The translations under genes and the position numbers were made by a program. Below, in pieces: positions 36,743-45,543 of a stretch of DNA of 64,000 nt. Source of the DNA: MW101C3 sp943367595 (GTDB taxonomy: Bacteria > Cyanobacteriota > Cyanobacteriia > PCC-6307 > Cyanobiaceae). The first letter of the stretch is position 1. Each line of letters opens with the position of its first letter. The stretch lies in NCBI GenBank assembly GCA_943367595.1, contig CALRJS020000010.1, forward strand, positions 33,617 through 97,616, read 5' to 3'. A model generated the notes under the pieces. That model searched no databases and had not been told where the DNA came from. It saw only the letters and a list, made by a program, of their open reading frames with translations.

Positions 36743-37666
36743 TCAACCTGCGTGGGGAAGGGTGTTCGAGCCGGGCACGTTGACCATCGGAGGGGGAGCC
36801 GGGGGCACGGTGGGATAGCCGGAGGCGCGCAGCCGGGATTGCTGCTGGGCGTACTCCCGGGAGGCATCGCTGATGCCGGGCCGCAGGGGCTGGGCCGCCG
36901 CCCGGGTGAGCCAGTCCTGGTAGGCCTCCTCGCTCTGCACCACCACATCCACCTGGTTGGCGGCGAACCAGGTGCCGCTGTATTCGGAATCGCGCAGGCG
37001 GTAGCGGCCCTCTCGGGTGGGGGTGATGAAGAAGGCGATCGAGCGGCCGGGGATCACCTGCTGCTTGAGCCGGAAGGCGGGCACGTAGAAGCCGTGAATC
37101 ACATCGGTGCTCTCCAGCTGCAGGCTCACGCGGCGACCGGTCGGCAGGTGCAGCTCGGTGCTGGACACAGCCGCATCCGGATAGCGGAATTCCCACGACC
37201 ACTGACGGGCGATCACCTGGATCTCGGCCGTGGGGGCGCCGGCCATCGCGCCGGCGGTGTCGCCGTGGCTGTGGTCCATCGGGCCGATGGCGCCGATCTC
37301 ACGGTTGACGCCGATGGTGGTCCAGGCGATCGCCATCACCAGCACCAGGGGAATCGCCGTCCAGATGATCTCCAGCAGGGTGTTGCCCTCCACCGGAGCG
37401 GCGTCGTCCATGTCGTATTTCTCGGCGCGGTTGAACAGCAGCACGTAGACCATCACCGACACCACACCGGCGAACACGAAGCAGGCGATCGCGGTTTCGA
37501 GGCTGAAGAGGTCGTCGACCAGTGGGGCGGCGCTGGAGGCCTGCACCGGCAGCCAGCGGTAGGCCTGCTGGCCCAGCCAGTGCGACAGCAGCACCAGCAG
37601 CCCCACCCAGAGGGTGACGGCGGCCACCGCGGCCCGATTGAAAGAGGCGGGCGGTGAGCTGGTCAT
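36743..37666 (-). CDS. ctaC: oxidase subunit II lacking the CuA site (ARTO type)
   Basis: Encodes 307 residues: an N-terminal membrane helix pair, then a cupredoxin domain with QVIARQWSWEFRYP and STDVIHGFYVPAFRLKQQVIPGR. The first CuA-region His (191) is kept. The segment that normally carries Cys-x3-Cys-x3-His-x2-Met reads RDSEYSGTWFAANQ (residues 225-238), so Asp, Ser, Phe and Asn replace the ligands. Loss of CuA is characteristic of the cyanobacterial alternative terminal oxidase, which probably takes electrons from quinol or an unknown donor. It overlaps the upstream DUF2231 gene by 4 bp. Confidence 0.93.
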   Translation of the reverse strand: MTSSPPASFNRAAVAAVTLWVGLLVLLSHWLGQQAYRWLPVQASSAAPLVDDLFSLETAIACFVFAGVVSVMVYVLLFNRAEKYDMDDAAPVEGNTLLEIIWTAIPLVLVMAIAWTTIGVNREIGAIGPMDHSHGDTAGAMAGAPTAEIQVIARQWSWEFRYPDAAVSSTELHLPTGRRVSLQLESTDVIHGFYVPAFRLKQQVIPGRSIAFFITPTREGRYRLRDSEYSGTWFAANQVDVVVQSEEAYQDWLTRAAAQPLRPGISDASREYAQQQSRLRASGYPTVPPAPPPMVNVPGSNTLPHAG

Positions 37667-38241
37667 GGCAGCGCCTCACGAAGATCGGCGCCGGCGGCCA
37701 GCAGCTGGTTGGCGGTGACGTGCACGCCGAACTCGACCGCCAGCTGGGCGCCGATGGTGCCGTGCACCCCCAGCAGGGCAAACATCACGATGCCGAGGGC
37801 CAGGTAGCTCCACTGCACCTGCCGCCCCATGTCGCGGCGCCAGGCATAGCGCTGAAAGCCCCGCCACACGGTCATCAGCACGATCACCAGCAGCAGCAGC
37901 AGACCACCGGCGCCGTGCCAGAGCATGCTCCCCGTGCTGCTGAGGCCGAAGCTGCTGGTGATGCCGGGCAGAGGCACTGCCAGCTGCATCTCGAAGAAGC
38001 CAGCGGTGACGGTGAAAAAGCTCACCACGCTGCAGGCCAGCAGGTTGTACCAGCCCACATCGTGCAGGGCGGAGCGGGTCACCGGCAGCGCCAGGAAGCG
38101 GAACACACGCCGCTCCAGCGGGAAGAGGGCGCCGGCGATATCGAAAGCGACGGCGATGATGAACAGGCCGATGGTGAGATGCACCAGGTTCGGGTGAATC
38201 GGCAGGCTGTAGGGGAGGCCATTCGGACCGAGGGCCATCAC
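37663..38241 (-). CDS. DUF2231 membrane protein (ARTO cluster, second)
   Basis: Encodes 192 residues with about four membrane helices and conserved histidines in the DUF2231 positions: SLPIHPNLVHLTIGLFIIAVAFD, SMLWHGAGGLLLLLVIVL and LLGVHGTIGAQLA. The paired His pattern suggests heme binding. Members of this family commonly sit beside ARTO genes, so a role as a b-type cytochrome or electron donor for the oxidase is a reasonable inference. It overlaps the genes on both sides by 4 bp. Confidence 0.85.
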   Translation of the reverse strand: MMALGPNGLPYSLPIHPNLVHLTIGLFIIAVAFDIAGALFPLERRVFRFLALPVTRSALHDVGWYNLLACSVVSFFTVTAGFFEMQLAVPLPGITSSFGLSSTGSMLWHGAGGLLLLLVIVLMTVWRGFQRYAWRRDMGRQVQWSYLALGIVMFALLGVHGTIGAQLAVEFGVHVTANQLLAAGADLREALP

Positions 38242-38735
38242 ACCAGTCCCTCGCGCATCGCTTCCACCACCTTGACGGTGTGAAGGCCGTAGATCCAGAC
38301 CAGCTCGCTGCCCAGCAGCACCTGCACCACCACCAGCACGCTCAGCACCGAGCCGGCACCGAGGAAGGCCAGCGGCAGGCGGCGCGGATCCTTGCTGCGG
38401 ATCACATACCGCCAGGCCGTGAGCACCGAGAGGATGCCGGCCAGCGCCCAGCCGATCGTGCTGTGCAGGTTGAGGATGTCGCGGGACTCGCCGTAGGGGT
38501 TGGCCAGACCTGCTTCCACCTGGCCGAAGATGATCGCCACGAAAATCGCCGCGGTGGCGAACAGCAGGTTCCAGAAGCTCACCTCATAGAGCTCAGGCTT
38601 GCCGGCCAGGCGGCCGATCACGTCGAACAGGAACGCGATCAGGGCCATGGCGATCACGAAGTGGACGACGATCGGATGGATCGTGTCCATCCAGGGAAGG
38701 TTGCGATCGTTGAGCTGGGGCAACAGCTCGAGCAT
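38238..38735 (-). CDS. DUF2231 membrane protein (ARTO cluster, first)
   Basis: Encodes 165 residues from the ATG at 38735. It has four membrane helices with TIHPIVVHFVIAMALIAFLFD, ILNLHSTIGWALAGILSVL and IYGLHTVKVVEAM, giving the same spaced His residues as its neighbour. The two are paralogous in pattern and may form a heterodimer. It is the first gene of the operon, and a candidate promoter lies about 60 bp upstream. Confidence 0.85.
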   Translation of the reverse strand: MLELLPQLNDRNLPWMDTIHPIVVHFVIAMALIAFLFDVIGRLAGKPELYEVSFWNLLFATAAIFVAIIFGQVEAGLANPYGESRDILNLHSTIGWALAGILSVLTAWRYVIRSKDPRRLPLAFLGAGSVLSVLVVVQVLLGSELVWIYGLHTVKVVEAMREGLV

Positions 38736-38791
38736 GGCCGCAGAGGGGAATGGCTGGTTCCACCTTGAAGCTTGGCTTCGGGCGGGTGCGT

Positions 38792-38799
38792 CATTATCA
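38792..38799 (-). promoter_or_regulatory. candidate -10 element for the oxidase operon
   Basis: On the minus strand the sequence reads TGATAATG within an unusually AT-rich patch, about 57 bp upstream of the first DUF2231 start. A TTGCAC lies further upstream, but at a longer spacing than the usual 17 bp. The same interval must also hold the promoter of the divergent hdeD-like gene. Confidence 0.4.
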
Positions 38800-38915
38800 A
38801 GAAATAAAGCTAGTGCGTTTGTGCAACCCGACACATCGGAGCGTGCGGGGCATGCCGGGGGAGGAGGCCAGCCCCGTTCCTGCCCTTAGCGTTGGCGTTC
38901 GCGAGACCCTGCCCG

Positions 38916-39443
38916 ATGTCGATTCCTGCGTCCAAGCCGTTGCGCTGGCTGGCTGCCGCCCTGGTGTTCGCGGCTGCCGGCCTGTCGATCGCCCTGCCGT
39001 TCGTCTCGGCCACGCTGCTGACGATCGTGCTGGGCGGGGTGGCGGTGGCCAGCGGCATCTCCCAGCTGCTGCGTCTCACCGGCGGCGGCGACCTGAGCAC
39101 CAAGCTGTTCCGCGGCCTCAGCGGGCTGCTGTATGTGGGCGGTGGCCTCTGGATTCTGGTGTTTCCCGTGAGCAGTGAGGTGAGCCTCACCCTGTTCGTG
39201 GGCCTGCTGATGGCCTTCGAAGGGGTGATGGAACTGGCCGCCGGCGCCGCTGCCGATGGCCAGGCCCGGGGCCTGGTGATCGCCGACGGTCTGGTGACCG
39301 CGATCCTGGGCGGCCTGCTGATCGCGGAATGGCCCAGCGACAGCCTCTGGGTGATCGGCACCCTGTTCGGCGTGGCGCTGGCCTTCTCCGGCGTCAACCT
39401 GCTCACCGCGCCGGATCCCGGCACCGTCAGCGGGAACGGTTGA
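38916..39443 (+). CDS. HdeD-family (DUF308) membrane protein
   Basis: Encodes 175 residues from the ATG at 38916 and is almost entirely hydrophobic, with six predicted helices. The repeated DUF308 pattern is present: LFVGLLMAFEGVMELAAGAA, and ADGLVTAILGGLLIAEWPSDSLWVIGTLFGVAL. HdeD proteins are linked to acid resistance in enterobacteria, but in cyanobacteria their role is unknown. Divergent from the oxidase operon. Confidence 0.85.
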   Translation: MSIPASKPLRWLAAALVFAAAGLSIALPFVSATLLTIVLGGVAVASGISQLLRLTGGGDLSTKLFRGLSGLLYVGGGLWILVFPVSSEVSLTLFVGLLMAFEGVMELAAGAAADGQARGLVIADGLVTAILGGLLIAEWPSDSLWVIGTLFGVALAFSGVNLLTAPDPGTVSGNG

Positions 39444-39567
39444 CGAACCAGGCAGCCACCAGAAACGCCCCCATCAGCAGGGACAGCTCGATAAGCCCGC
39501 CACTCCAGAGCCAGTCGCGGAGGGTGAACACCGCGGGAGCAAGCGGAACCGGATGCAACGGAGCCAT
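39427..39567 (-). CDS. 46-aa single-pass membrane protein
   Basis: A short ATG frame giving 46 residues. A Pro-rich N-terminus (MAPLHPVPLAPAVFTLRDWL) is followed by one membrane helix (LIELSLLMGAFLVAAWFV) and a positively charged end (NRSR), consistent with an N-out, C-in topology. Its last 17 bp overlap the hdeD-like gene tail to tail. No family recognised. Supported by composition and charge pattern only. Confidence 0.5.
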   Translation of the reverse strand: MAPLHPVPLAPAVFTLRDWLWSGGLIELSLLMGAFLVAAWFVNRSR

Positions 39568-39655
39568 GGGGGTTCACCGGCTTCGGCCGGTCAGTGGCGG
39601 TCGGGCCTGATTGTGAGGCTTCGGCGCCCGTCCTGCCGTCACTCAGGGCGCGGGC

Positions 39656-41548
39656 TCACTCCCCGGCGGCGAGGGCGTCCGGACGGCGCGGATCGGCGAC
39701 CCCCAGGCTGCCGCCGCCCGGCAGGGCCTCCACCGACTGGGCCGAGCCCATCGCCCGGGCTGGCCGGAGCCGGTGGCCCATCGCCTCCAGCAGGGCGAGC
39801 GTGTCGGGGCTGAAGCCCTGCTCGATCGCCACTTCATCGGGCCACAGCTGGCTGTGAAAGCGCGGTGCACTCACGGCCGTGGCCAGGTTGAGGCCATGTT
39901 CAAGGCGGTTGAGCAGCACCTGCAGCACGGTGGTGATGATGCGGCTCCCGCCCGGGCTGCCGGTGGCCAGCAGTGGGCCGCCGCTGCGATCGAGCACCAG
40001 GGTGGGACTCATCGAACTGAGCGGCTGCTTGCCCGGAGCGATGGCGTTGGCTTCCCCCTGCACCAGTCCGTAAGCATTGGGCACACCCGGCTTGGCGGTG
40101 AAATCGTCCATCTCGTTGTTGAGCAGGAAGCCGGCAGCCGGCACGCTCACGCCGTTGCCGTAGGCGAAGTTGAGCGTGGTGGTGGTGGCCACCATCAGGC
40201 CGTCGCGGTCGATCACCGAGAGGTGGGTGGTGTTGGGGCCCTCCGGTCGGCCCGGCGGCGGCGGCGCCAGTTCGGCGGCGGGCGTGTGGCGGTCAGTGCG
40301 GAGGCGGCGGCGCTGGGCCGCCGCATAGGCCGGGCTGAGCAGACGCTGCAGCGGCATCGTCACGAAGCGGGGGTCGCCCAGATAGGTGTTCCGATCCCGA
40401 TAGGCCAGGTTCATGGCCTCGGTCATCACGTGGATCGTGGCGGCACTGTTGAGCCCCATGACCGCCAGCGGGAACCCCTCCAGCATCCCGAGCAGCTGAA
40501 TCAGCGTGACCCCGCCGGAGCTGGGCGGCGGCATGGTGATCACCGGTTGCCCCCGCCAGCTGCCGATCAAGGGCGGCAACGCCTGGGCGCGGTAGGCGGC
40601 CAGGTCCGCCAGGGTGATCAGCCCGCCCTGGCGGCCCATCAGCGCGGCCAGGCTCTCGGCCACCGGCCCCTGGTAGAAGCCCGCCTCGCCGCGCCGGGCG
40701 ATGCCGGTGAGCGTGGCGGCCAGCTGGGGCTGACGCCAGAGCTCGCCGGGGCGATAGGGCTGCCCGTCCGGGCGGAAGAACAGAGCCGCGGAGGTGGGAT
40801 CGGCGCGCAGCAGGGGAGCGGCGCTCTCCAGCGAGCGGGACAGATCCCGGCTCACCGGGAACCCCTCTGCCGCCAGGCGGATCGCCGGCGCCATCACCCG
40901 GGCCAGCGGCCAGCGGCCGTAGCGGCGCTGGGCCAGCAGCAGGCCCGCCACCGTGCCGGGCACGCCCGTGCTCTTCAGGCTGCTGGTGGCTCGCTGGCGA
41001 TCCACCTGGCCGCTGGCATCGAGGAAGAGGTCGGCCCGGGCGGCGGCGGGTGCGGTTTCGCGGAAGTTGACCGTGACCGCCCGGCCTCGGCCCACCCGCC
41101 GCTCCCCCTCCAGCAGCGGCGTGCCCGGCGCGGCCGGTTCCGGGCGCCAGAGCACCAGGAAGCCACCACCGCCGAGGTTGCCGGCCTGGGGCAGAGTCAC
41201 CGCCAGGGCGAAGGAGGCCGCCACCGCCGCATCCACCGCGTTGCCGCCGGCCCGCAGCACATCCCGGCCCACGCGGCTGGCGTGCGCCTCCTGGGTGGCC
41301 ACCATCCCCCCTGCCGACACCACGGGGTGAAAGCGCTGGCCGGCCTCCTGCAACACATTGGCGGGCACCGCCGCTGCCGCCGCACCAGCCGGCAACCCCT
41401 GGGCCCGTCCCGGCGACTGCAACGGCAGCGGTAACGGCAGCGGCCAGAACGGCACCACCAACGGCGCGCCGGCCGCCAGCCCCACCAGCAGCCGCAGCCG
41501 TTCTTGCCACCGTTGCGGTGGATGGTGCTCTTGCTCAGCTCTCGCCAT
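39656..41548 (-). CDS. ggt: gamma-glutamyltransferase
   Basis: Encodes 630 residues from the ATG at 41548. A membrane/signal segment (LRLLVGLAAGAPLVVPFW) starts the protein, so it is probably periplasmic. The autocatalytic Thr lies in GPNTTHLSVID, where the precursor is cut into large and small subunits. Other signatures are VDAAVAASFALAVTLPQAGNLGGGGFL, STGVPGTVAGL and GSPGGSRIITTVLQVLLNRLEHG. It transfers or hydrolyses the gamma-glutamyl group of glutathione. Its start overlaps the 5-oxoprolinase gene by 14 bp, which links two steps of gamma-glutamyl metabolism. Confidence 0.94.
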   Translation of the reverse strand: MARAEQEHHPPQRWQERLRLLVGLAAGAPLVVPFWPLPLPLPLQSPGRAQGLPAGAAAAAVPANVLQEAGQRFHPVVSAGGMVATQEAHASRVGRDVLRAGGNAVDAAVAASFALAVTLPQAGNLGGGGFLVLWRPEPAAPGTPLLEGERRVGRGRAVTVNFRETAPAAARADLFLDASGQVDRQRATSSLKSTGVPGTVAGLLLAQRRYGRWPLARVMAPAIRLAAEGFPVSRDLSRSLESAAPLLRADPTSAALFFRPDGQPYRPGELWRQPQLAATLTGIARRGEAGFYQGPVAESLAALMGRQGGLITLADLAAYRAQALPPLIGSWRGQPVITMPPPSSGGVTLIQLLGMLEGFPLAVMGLNSAATIHVMTEAMNLAYRDRNTYLGDPRFVTMPLQRLLSPAYAAAQRRRLRTDRHTPAAELAPPPPGRPEGPNTTHLSVIDRDGLMVATTTTLNFAYGNGVSVPAAGFLLNNEMDDFTAKPGVPNAYGLVQGEANAIAPGKQPLSSMSPTLVLDRSGGPLLATGSPGGSRIITTVLQVLLNRLEHGLNLATAVSAPRFHSQLWPDEVAIEQGFSPDTLALLEAMGHRLRPARAMGSAQSVEALPGGGSLGVADPRRPDALAAGE

Positions 41549-44500
41549 AGCCGCCGCCCCCAGGGGTGCAGATCTGCAGCAGGTCACCTTCCTGCACCTG
41601 CAACTCCGAGGCCCCCTCCAGCAGCAGGGCAGGCTGGCCCGCCCGCTCCAGGCTGTTGCGACCGAGCGCGCCCGGTCCGCCGCCGGCCAGGCCAAAGGGG
41701 GGCACCCGGCGTGATCCCGTCAGCAGCGACACCGTCATCGGTTGCAGAAAGCGAAGGCGCCGCTCCACCCCCTCTCCGCCACGCCAGCGGCCCGTCCCGC
41801 CGCTGCCCTGCCGCACGCGAAAGCTCTCCAGCCGCACCGGAAAGCGCTGCTCCAGCACCTCCGGATCGGTGAGGCGGGAGTTGGTCATGTGGCTCTGCAC
41901 CGCATCGGCACCCGCGAATCCCCGGCCGGCGCCGCTGCCACCGCAGATCGTTTCGTAGTACTGGCAAGCGGCATCGCCGAAGGTGAGGTTGTTCATCGTG
42001 CCCTGCGCCGCCGCCATCACGCCGAGGGCCCCGAACAGGGCATTGGCCACGGCCTGGGACGTTTCCACGTTGCCCGCCACCACCGCCGCCGGCGGCCGCG
42101 GCCGCAGCAGGCAGCCCTCGGGTACCACCAGTTGCAGCGGCCGGAAGCAGCCGGCATTGAGCGGGATCCGCTCCGCCACCAGGCAGCGAAACACGTAGAG
42201 CACCACGGCCTTGGTGATGGCCAGGGGGGCGTTGAGGTTGCCGGGTTGCTGGGGGGAGGTGCCGCTGAAGTCGATGCAGGCCGTGCGGGCGCGGCGATCG
42301 ATCGTGACCGCCACGGCGATGCGGGCGCCGCCGTCGAGCTCCACGCTCCATTGGCCGTCGTTCAGCGTTCCGATCACCCGCCGCACCGCTGCCGCGGCGT
42401 TGTCCTGAACATGGGCCATGTAGGCCGCGACTTCCGCCAGCCCCTCGCGGCGGCAGAGGCGCTCCAGCTCCGCGGCCCCGAGCTGGTTGGCCGCCATCTG
42501 CGCCTGCAGGTCGGCGAGGAGCTGGTCAGGATTACGCACCGGCCATGGACCGGCCTGCAGGCGCTGCTGCCAGGCCGCCGCGTCGAACAGCCCCTCACGC
42601 AGCAGCGGCACATTGGTGAGCAGCAGGCCTTCCTCGGCGATCGAGCGGCTGTGGGGCGGCATGGAGCCGGGGGTGAGGCCACCCACATCGGCGTGGTGGC
42701 CGCGGCAGGCCACGAAGAAGCAGGGCCGATCCGCACCGGCGAACACCGGGCTGATCACGGTGATGTCGGGCAGATGGGTGCCGCCGTTGTAGGGGTCGTT
42801 GGTGGCGATCACATCGCCGGGGCGCAGCGGTGGCCGTTCCCCTCTCCCCACCATCTCCAGCAGGCTGGCGACGCTTTCGCCCATGGAGCCGAGGTGCACC
42901 GGTATGTGGGGCGCATTGGCCACCAGGGCGCCGGCGGCATCGAAGAGCGCACAGGAAAAATCCAGCCGCTCGCGGATGTTCACGGAGCGGGCGCTCTGAC
43001 GCAGCCGCTCCCCCATCTGCTCGGCGATCGCGGCGAAGCGGTGATGGAACAGCTCCAGACGCACCGGGTCGACGGGGGCGGGAGCCGTTGAAGAGGCGGC
43101 CTCGCTGGGATTGGTGGACGCCGCCGCGGCCTCGCTGGCGATGGGCTCAGCGGCGCTGCTCAAGGTGGTGGAGCCTGCAGCAGCGCCTGTGGCGGCAGAG
43201 GTGATGGCAGCTTGGTCGGCCGATGGGGTGGCAACTCGGCCGGCAGAAGTGGGGCGCTGGAGCAGCAACTCGCCGTGCGGGAGCACCTCGGCCCGCCAAC
43301 CCGCCGCCAGCACGAGGGTGCCGATCGTCTCCAGCACCAACGCCGGTCCCTGCAGACTCTGGCCAACCGCCAGCAGCTCCCGGCGCACCAGCGGCACCGC
43401 CTGCCAGCAGCCCCCGGCATACAACGACACCGTGGGGGCAGTGGGGGGTGTGGCTCCATCCGTCGACAGCAACGGCACCGCACCGGCGGCGGCGACGGAC
43501 CAGACCAGTTCCACCTCCAGGCGCTCCGCCACCAGAGCTGGGTCAGACCCGGACCGTGCCTCCTGCGTGTGGCCGAAGTGGCGGCGATGGCTGGCGTGGA
43601 AGGCAGCCTCCATCACCTCGATCTCCCCGAGGGGCACGATCAGGCTCACCTCGCTCGCGGGGTAACGCAGGGCCACCCGCACCTCCCGCCGCAGGCTTGA
43701 GGCCGGGCCAGGAGCATCGCCAGTGCCTTCGCCTTCGCCAGCAGCTTCGCCGCCGCCTTCGCGAGCAGGATCCCCTTCGCCAGCGGCACCGGCATCGGCA
43801 GCCCAGCGACCATCGGCCACAGCGCCGAGGGCCTCCGCGCCGGCGGTGGTGAGCGCCTCGGCCCAGGCCGTCAGGCGCGGCAGCAGCGAGGCCGTGAGCG
43901 GTTCGCGCACCACCTGCTCGCGCAGCAGCCGTTGATCGGCCTGACCCAGGCCGTAGGCGGAGAGCACACCGGCCAGGGGGTGCAGAAGGATGGTGTCGAT
44001 CTCCAGGGTTTCGGCGAGCGCGCAGGCGTGCTGACCGCCCGCCCCGCCGAAGCACACCAGCGTGGCACCGCGGATGTCGTGGCCCTGCTGAATCGAGATG
44101 CGCCGGATCGCCGCGGCCATGTGGTCGATGGCAATGGCCACGGCGCCTTCCGCCAGGGCCTCCGGCTGCTGCGGCTGCCCCACGGCGCCGCCGATGCGGG
44201 CGGCCAGGGCCTCGAAGCCGGCGCGAACGGGCTGTGGATCGAGCGGCTGGTCGCCGGCGGCGCCGAACAGGGCCGGGTAGCCATCGGGCTGCAGCCGGCC
44301 CAGCAGCAGGTTGGCATCGGTGATGGTGAGCGGGCCGCCGCGGCCGTAGCAGGCCGGACCCGGCTGGGCGCCGGCGGACGAGGGGCCCACCTGCAGCCGC
44401 TCGCCGTCGAAATGGAGCACGGAGCCACCACCGGCGGCCACGGTGTGGATCGGCAGCATCGCCGCCTCCAGCTGCAGCCCGGCGATCACGGCCTGTTCGC

Positions 44501-45536
44501 TGCGTTCCCAGCGCTCGGCGACGGCGTCGTGCTCCGAGCCGATGAGGGAAGGCTCGCTTGCCGCCACATGGAACACATCCGTGGAGGTGCCGCCCATGTC
44601 GAAGCCCACGATCGCCCTGGCATCGCTGGCCCTGGCATCGCTGACCCTGGCGCGAGCCGCGGCCGCCGCTTTCAGCGCGCCCACCATGCCGCCCGCCGGC
44701 CCGGAGAGGATCGTGTCCTTGGCGCGGATCAGCTCGGGAGCCAGCAAGCCGCCGCTCGACTGCATCACCTGCAGCGGAGTGCCGGCACCGAGGGAACGCC
44801 GCAACCCCGCCAGATAGGCCTGCAGCGCCGGCCCCACATAGGCCTCCACCACAGCGGTCTGGGCGCGGCTGACCAGGCGCGGCCGCGGAGCCACCGCGTG
44901 GGACAGCGCCACCTGCTCAAACCCGAAGCGCTCCAGCCAGGCCCCCAGCTGCTGTTCATGGCGGGGATGGCGGGCGGCATGCAGCAGGGCCACGGCGCAA
45001 CTGCGCCAGCCATCGGCACGCGCCTGCGTCAGGGACTGGGCCAGGGCGTCATCCAGCACCAGCGGCTCAAGCTCGCGGCCATCGGCCGCCAAGCGGCCCC
45101 CCACCTCCTGCACCCGGGAGTGCAGCGGCTCAGGCCGGCGGATCTCGAGTGCAAACAGATCAGGGCGGTGCTGATCGCCGATGCGCAGCGCGTCGCCGAA
45201 GCCGCGGCTGAGCAGCAGCAGGGTGGGAGCACCGCGCCGCTCCAGCAGGGCGTTGGTGGCCACCGTGGTGCCCACCCGCACGTCCTCGATCAGGCCGGCG
45301 GGGATCGGTTGATCCGGCGCCAGCTCCAGCAGCGCGCGGATGGCAACCACGGCAGGATCTGGGCCGGCGCCGGCGGCGCTCTGCGCCGGGTGCGAGGGCA
45401 GCTTGCGCACGCTGCAGACGCCGCTGGGGCTGAGCGCCACCAGGTCAGTGAAGGTGCCGCCGCGGTCGATCCAGAAACGCCAGCCGGAAGGGCCGCTGCG
45501 GGGGTTGGCGCTCACCGGCGGCCGCTCCTGTTGCAC
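41535..45536 (-). CDS. 5-oxoprolinase, fused HyuA-HyuB type
   Basis: Encodes 1333 residues from a GTG start. Residues 1-about 790 are HyuA-like with the ATP-binding FWIDRGGTFTDLVAL, RVGTTVATNALLER and VGFDMGGTSTDVFHV motifs and the VCFGGAGGQHACALA loop. After an Ala/Ser/Thr-rich linker (about 800-855), residues about 856-1333 are HyuB-like, with CALFDAAGALVANAPHIPVHLGSMGESV and CRGHHADVGGLTPGSM. The fusion performs ATP-dependent hydrolysis of 5-oxoproline to glutamate. It is somewhat longer than usual because of the linker and Gly/Glu/Ala inserts. Coupled to ggt. Confidence 0.92.
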   Translation of the reverse strand: MQQERPPVSANPRSGPSGWRFWIDRGGTFTDLVALSPSGVCSVRKLPSHPAQSAAGAGPDPAVVAIRALLELAPDQPIPAGLIEDVRVGTTVATNALLERRGAPTLLLLSRGFGDALRIGDQHRPDLFALEIRRPEPLHSRVQEVGGRLAADGRELEPLVLDDALAQSLTQARADGWRSCAVALLHAARHPRHEQQLGAWLERFGFEQVALSHAVAPRPRLVSRAQTAVVEAYVGPALQAYLAGLRRSLGAGTPLQVMQSSGGLLAPELIRAKDTILSGPAGGMVGALKAAAAARARVSDARASDARAIVGFDMGGTSTDVFHVAASEPSLIGSEHDAVAERWERSEQAVIAGLQLEAAMLPIHTVAAGGGSVLHFDGERLQVGPSSAGAQPGPACYGRGGPLTITDANLLLGRLQPDGYPALFGAAGDQPLDPQPVRAGFEALAARIGGAVGQPQQPEALAEGAVAIAIDHMAAAIRRISIQQGHDIRGATLVCFGGAGGQHACALAETLEIDTILLHPLAGVLSAYGLGQADQRLLREQVVREPLTASLLPRLTAWAEALTTAGAEALGAVADGRWAADAGAAGEGDPAREGGGEAAGEGEGTGDAPGPASSLRREVRVALRYPASEVSLIVPLGEIEVMEAAFHASHRRHFGHTQEARSGSDPALVAERLEVELVWSVAAAGAVPLLSTDGATPPTAPTVSLYAGGCWQAVPLVRRELLAVGQSLQGPALVLETIGTLVLAAGWRAEVLPHGELLLQRPTSAGRVATPSADQAAITSAATGAAAGSTTLSSAAEPIASEAAAASTNPSEAASSTAPAPVDPVRLELFHHRFAAIAEQMGERLRQSARSVNIRERLDFSCALFDAAGALVANAPHIPVHLGSMGESVASLLEMVGRGERPPLRPGDVIATNDPYNGGTHLPDITVISPVFAGADRPCFFVACRGHHADVGGLTPGSMPPHSRSIAEEGLLLTNVPLLREGLFDAAAWQQRLQAGPWPVRNPDQLLADLQAQMAANQLGAAELERLCRREGLAEVAAYMAHVQDNAAAAVRRVIGTLNDGQWSVELDGGARIAVAVTIDRRARTACIDFSGTSPQQPGNLNAPLAITKAVVLYVFRCLVAERIPLNAGCFRPLQLVVPEGCLLRPRPPAAVVAGNVETSQAVANALFGALGVMAAAQGTMNNLTFGDAACQYYETICGGSGAGRGFAGADAVQSHMTNSRLTDPEVLEQRFPVRLESFRVRQGSGGTGRWRGGEGVERRLRFLQPMTVSLLTGSRRVPPFGLAGGGPGALGRNSLERAGQPALLLEGASELQVQEGDLLQICTPGGGGYGES

Positions 45537-45543
45537 CGCCCGC

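Noticed and set aside
1015..37502. Scattered GCGATCGC octamers (for example 1015, 9909, 10332, 22758, 28471, 37326, 37495)
   Set aside because: HIP1-like sites are common in cyanobacteria; those seen are dispersed inside genes without clustering, so they are not reported as a feature.
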